Origin: Bacteroidia bacterium
GTDB taxonomy: Bacteria > Bacteroidota > Bacteroidia > Bacteroidales > JAPLDU01
Direction of reading: 5' to 3'
DNA length: 48,514 nt
Assembly: GCA_026391255.1 (NCBI GenBank)
Contig: JAPLDU010000025.1
Coordinates: forward strand, 1-48,514
Shown here: in pieces, positions 45,688-48,514 of the stretch
Position numbering within the stretch: position 1 is the first letter of the stretch
Layout: the number at the start of each line of letters is the position of its first letter
Translations under genes and position numbers: made by a program
The notes under the pieces: generated by a model
Databases searched by the model: none
The model's input: only the letters and a program-made list of their open reading frames with translations
Told to the model about the DNA's origin: nothing

Positions 45688-46833
45688 ATGAAAAAAATCA
45701 CAATCCTTGGTGCAGGAATGGTTGGCAGGGCAATGGCCATCGATCTTTCCAGATCTTTTAATATCACTTCTGCAGATATGGATGTTAAAGCTTTGGAATT
45801 ACTCGTGGCAAAGCATACGGTGAAAACAGTAATGGCTGACCTTTCAGATACTTCTGTCCTTACAAGCCTGATCAGCGATGCCGACCTTGTGATATGTGCT
45901 TTGCCCGGCCATATGGGATTTAAAGCAATAAAGACCGTCATTGAGGCAGGAAAGGACCTGGTGGATATTTCTTTTATGCCCGAGGATTATATGGTACTGA
46001 ATGATCTTGCTCTTGAAAATAATGTGACAGTCGTGGCTGATTGTGGCGTTGCGCCCGGGATGCCCAATCTGCTGGCGGGATTTCACAACGAAACCATGCA
46101 GATCACGGATTTCTTTTACATGGTAGGAGGACTGCCCCTTGAGCGTAAATTTCCTTTTGAATATAAAGCTCCTTTTTCACCAGTGGATGTGGTGGAAGAA
46201 TATACCCGCCCCGCCCGCTATGTGGAGGATGGTAAGGTTATTATTAAACCTGCGATGAGCGATCCCGAACTTGTATTTTTCCAAGGCATCGGCCACCTGG
46301 AAGCCTTTAATACTGATGGTCTGAGATCACTGATACTTACAATGAAACATGTTCCAAACATGAAGGAAAAGACGCTTCGTTATCCCGGCCATATCAGGCT
46401 GATACAGGCATTGCAAAACTCAGGCTTTTTCAATAATGATCCCATACAAGTCAAAGGCGTTGATATTATTCCTTTCGACTTTACCACAAAACTTCTCTTC
46501 AAAGAATGGAAACTCGGAATCAATGAACCGGAATTTACGGTGATGAGGATACAAATTTCAGGAACAGAAAACGGCCAGCAAAAAGAGGTCATTTACAATT
46601 TGCTCGATCGTTTCGACCCTGAAACCGGTATTTCTTCCATGGCCAGAACCACCGGATATACTGCAACTGCAACGGCCAACCTGATTTTAGGCAATCATTT
46701 CAATAAAAAAGGTGTATTTCCTCCTGAGTCAGTCGGCAGTAATAAGAACTCCACGAATTTTATACTCGATTACCTTAGTGAAAGAGGAATTAATTATGTG
46801 AAAACTGAGAGATATCCTGACGAAAATGTTTAG
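45688..46833 (+). CDS. Saccharopine dehydrogenase family protein
   Basis: A 381-residue NAD(P)-dependent oxidoreductase. The Rossmann motif GAGMVGRAM lies at residues 8-16, then the nucleotide strand ITSADMD and ADLVICALPG, DLVDISFMPED and DCGVAPGMPNLL, which match saccharopine reductase/LYS9-type enzymes. PVDVVEEYTRPARYVEDGK and the C-terminal catalytic domain follow. The family interconverts saccharopine with lysine or aminoadipate semialdehyde, but many members have other amino-acid substrates. The frame is open to a TTG at 45616, but the ATG at 45688 (MKKITILGAG) places the nucleotide motif at the normal position. No other lysine genes are nearby. Confidence 0.88.
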   Translation: MKKITILGAGMVGRAMAIDLSRSFNITSADMDVKALELLVAKHTVKTVMADLSDTSVLTSLISDADLVICALPGHMGFKAIKTVIEAGKDLVDISFMPEDYMVLNDLALENNVTVVADCGVAPGMPNLLAGFHNETMQITDFFYMVGGLPLERKFPFEYKAPFSPVDVVEEYTRPARYVEDGKVIIKPAMSDPELVFFQGIGHLEAFNTDGLRSLILTMKHVPNMKEKTLRYPGHIRLIQALQNSGFFNNDPIQVKGVDIIPFDFTTKLLFKEWKLGINEPEFTVMRIQISGTENGQQKEVIYNLLDRFDPETGISSMARTTGYTATATANLILGNHFNKKGVFPPESVGSNKNSTNFILDYLSERGINYVKTERYPDENV

Positions 46834-46880
46834 GCTGTCAGGCTGTAGACTATTAGTCTGTTAGGAGTGATGAGTTATGA
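46832..46880. repeat. GGCTGTAGACTATTAG / GAGTTATGA repeat tracts
   Basis: Words GGCTGTCAGGCTGTAGACTA and TTAGTCTGTTAGGA, then 7-mers GAGTTAT/GAATTAT (about 46866-46890), directly after the saccharopine dehydrogenase stop codon. Confidence 0.75.
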
Positions 46881-46913
46881 ATTATGAGTTGTTTCCTTAT
46901 GCCTAATGCCTAA

Positions 46914-47217
46914 CCTGAACGAGCCAGAAACAAACAAGAAATCACAAATCACAAAATACAAATAACAAATAAATATCAATCAACAAAATGACAAATTCAA
47001 AACCGATGTAAGATTAAGAAGATTTACTTTTAAGTTTGCAAAGCGAGTAAGGTTATATATAAAGAAACTTCCAAATAATATATTGAATATTGAAAAATCA
47101 AAGTAGTTTGTTTCGTATTTGAATTATTGTCCGCCGCGGCGGATTGTTTATTATTTGAGATTTGTTTTTTGTTTTTTGGAATTTTTTGCCAAAACGCCTC
47201 AAGATTTCAGAAATAAG
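46914..47217. repeat. Dispersed palindromic-like repeat, copy B (reverse of copy A) with ~105 bp insert
   Basis: This is the reverse complement of the family at 29712-29909 (GAGCCAGAAACAAACAAGAA at the left, TTTTTTGGAATTTTTTGCCA at the right). Between the shared words ACAAATTCAAAA and TAGTTTGTTTCG it carries about 105 bases (about 47001-47104) absent from copy A. It also has a perfect GC palindrome, TCCGCCGCGGCGGA (47130-47143), where copy A has AT-rich DNA. Non-coding. The rest of the 549-bp spacer holds CTACAGTCTATC-type repeats and the AT-rich leader of the next gene. Confidence 0.85.
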
Positions 47218-47382
47218 CACCTAAATACCTAATAGTCTACAGTCTATCTACCTGATTAGTTTTTATCTGAGAAATCAGATTAAAATTCTGTTAATTCCCG
47301 TGATTTTTCTGTTTCTGTTTTCAACCTTTAGCTATAAAATGGAGTCTAATCAGCAATTAAGACAATAAAACAATTTACAAAA

Positions 47383-48198
47383 ATGAGAAAAATTGCAATT
47401 GTAGTTCTATTGGGCGTATTTGCCCTGAGTTCCTGTACAAAGGAGAAACTCATGACAGGCAACCAGCAGAATGTTGGTGCATCCTCCCTTCCAACACAGA
47501 CAAAAGAGTATGTTGACAACAACTATCCTGATGCTGTGATAACCAATGTGTCTCTGTATAACTCCGGTACTGCAAGATATGTGGTCAAACTCAATACTAC
47601 TGAAATCCTTGCATTTAATACTGCCGGCGGATTTTTATGTGACAGTACTGCTATTGACAGTATTCCCTCTGATTCTTTTGGAATGCACGGATTTCATTGG
47701 TTTCACTGGATTCACTGGCATCATGGACATCCAGGGCATTTCGGTCCCGGTTGCGGTGGTCCAGGACATGGTACCGAGCCCGGATTTGGACATGGTCATG
47801 GTCATGGAATCCCCTCTGATTCACTGGCCCAGGCTATCGTAAACTATGTTACAGGCAACTACCCCGGCTACATCATCGAACATGCCAATATTGACAGTCT
47901 CTGCCAGTTTGGAAATGTTACGGAAGTTGTAGCTGATGATAGTATTGGTCATGTAAAACTGTATTTCGATGCAAGCAATAATTACCTGATGAAAGATAAC
48001 AGGATTAATTATTCCGCCATTCCCCAGGTTATTACTGCATATGTTACATCAAATTACTCAGGTTATTTTCCATGTTTCAGGGCGATTAAGTTCACACTGG
48101 CCGATGGAAGCATTGAGTACATGGTATTCCTTAAAGGCAATCATGCCCACAAACGTGTGACCTTCAAAGAAGACGGCACTTTTGTCTGTGAGCAGTAA
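47383..48198 (+). CDS. PepSY-like lipoprotein with His-rich linker
   Basis: A 271-residue lipoprotein: the signal ends ALSSC (Cys18). It contains three copies of a PepSY-like (DUF2874-type) helix-strand unit: LPTQTKEYVDNNYPDAVITN (about 36), LAQAIVNYVTGNYPGYIIEH (about 147) and IPQVITAYVTSNYSGYFPCF (about 218). Each is followed by beta strands such as ARYVVKLNTTEILAFNTAGG. Between units 1 and 2 lies a His/Gly/Pro-rich stretch (about 101-142: HGFHWFHWIHWHHGHPGHFG, then GHGHGHG). That stretch looks able to bind metal ions. Monocistronic, with its own terminator. The family role (often inhibitor-like) is unproven here. Confidence 0.82.
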   Translation: MRKIAIVVLLGVFALSSCTKEKLMTGNQQNVGASSLPTQTKEYVDNNYPDAVITNVSLYNSGTARYVVKLNTTEILAFNTAGGFLCDSTAIDSIPSDSFGMHGFHWFHWIHWHHGHPGHFGPGCGGPGHGTEPGFGHGHGHGIPSDSLAQAIVNYVTGNYPGYIIEHANIDSLCQFGNVTEVVADDSIGHVKLYFDASNNYLMKDNRINYSAIPQVITAYVTSNYSGYFPCFRAIKFTLADGSIEYMVFLKGNHAHKRVTFKEDGTFVCEQ

Positions 48199-48221
48199 GC
48201 TTCTTTTTTTTAAATTCCCAG

Positions 48222-48262
48222 AGCCGTTGCAAATATTGATTCGTTTGCAGCGGCTTTTTTTT
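48222..48262 (+). terminator. Rho-independent terminator of the PepSY-like gene
   Basis: AGCCGTTGCAAA (48222-48233) pairs with TTTGCAGCGGCT (48244-48255) in a 12-bp stem with one G-T pair and a 10-nt loop, followed by a run of T. It is 24 bp after the stop codon. Confidence 0.9.
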
Positions 48263-48514
48263 AATACATAGTGAAGGTCAATTGAAAATAATCAAATGAA
48301 AATCCTAAAATTGAAAATATTTCCCCGATACAAATAACTATTATTTTTAAGATTCATTCAAAATTTCATAATATCAGAACTCCTGACTTCTTGATGTTAA
48401 ATATAGGGGTTTACTGAATATTATCGCAATCTGGAAAAACGGCATATTCTAAAATATTAAGCAATTAACATGCATTATTGCGATATATTTACACATTAAT
48501 ATACAATGCTTTAC
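48263..48514. other. AT-rich end of window, no gene seen
   Basis: No reading frame, RNA gene or repeat of the families described elsewhere could be recognised; a gene starting beyond the window may have its promoter here. Confidence 0.5.

Overview
This window comes from a member of the Bacteroidota, probably an uncultured Bacteroidales- or Marinilabiliales-like lineage. Several secreted proteins end in type IX secretion (T9SS) type A sorting domains. Two genes have the TTTG/TAnnTTTG promoter typical of the phylum, and there are large SprB/SBBP-repeat surface proteins. The DUF5777, YceI and choice-of-anchor L families seen here are also common in Bacteroidota. No rRNA or universal marker block allows a finer placement. 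Genes are separated by AT-rich spacers packed with 7-10 bp tandem repeats.

Layout. 1-890: 3' end of a serine-recombinase gene whose reading frame runs into the 3' half of a tRNA-Arg(TCT) gene on the other strand, suggesting the edge of an integrated element. 1000-10500 (minus strand): a class D beta-lactamase lipoprotein, a 1403-residue T9SS cargo protein, a fatty-acid desaturase and B12-type radical SAM gene pair, and a membrane-anchored LytTR regulator preceded by a His-Asp repeat micro-ORF. 10700-13900 (plus): a leucine-rich-repeat protein and two T9SS cargo proteins. 14100-24800 (minus): a complete potassium-uptake locus, kdpF - small membrane protein - porin - kdpA - kdpB - [580 bp hairpin-rich insert] - kdpC - kdpD - kdpE. 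Two of its members, kdpF and a 44-residue protein, are very short genes.

25000-31000: a polytopic Lgt-like protein fused to a beta-rich C-terminal half; a mntA/hepT toxin-antitoxin pair whose hepT is frameshifted; a broken BNR/Ycf48-like T9SS gene; a PAS protein; another T9SS protein; and a long imperfect hairpin. 31200-35200: a 1330-residue adhesin-like protein (choice-of-anchor L, SprB repeats, SBBP repeats, T9SS tail). 35500-40500: a DUF2461 gene, then a minus-strand group encoding a five-motif cytochrome c lipoprotein, a one-heme lipoprotein, a DUF5777 outer-membrane barrel, a YceI protein and an OB-fold protein, which together look like an envelope redox module. 40700-48300: a YitT-family transporter, an orphan YefM/Phd antitoxin, radA, gltX, a saccharopine dehydrogenase-family gene and a His-rich PepSY-like lipoprotein with a strong terminator.

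The best-supported metabolic story is high-affinity K+ import, with an outer-membrane porin and its own KdpDE sensor pair. The most unusual items are the Lgt/beta-barrel-like fusion, the extra small Kdp-locus protein, the hairpin element splitting kdpB from kdpC, several dispersed non-coding repeat families, and the short-period intergenic repeats. No phage structural genes, CRISPR array or transposase is visible.
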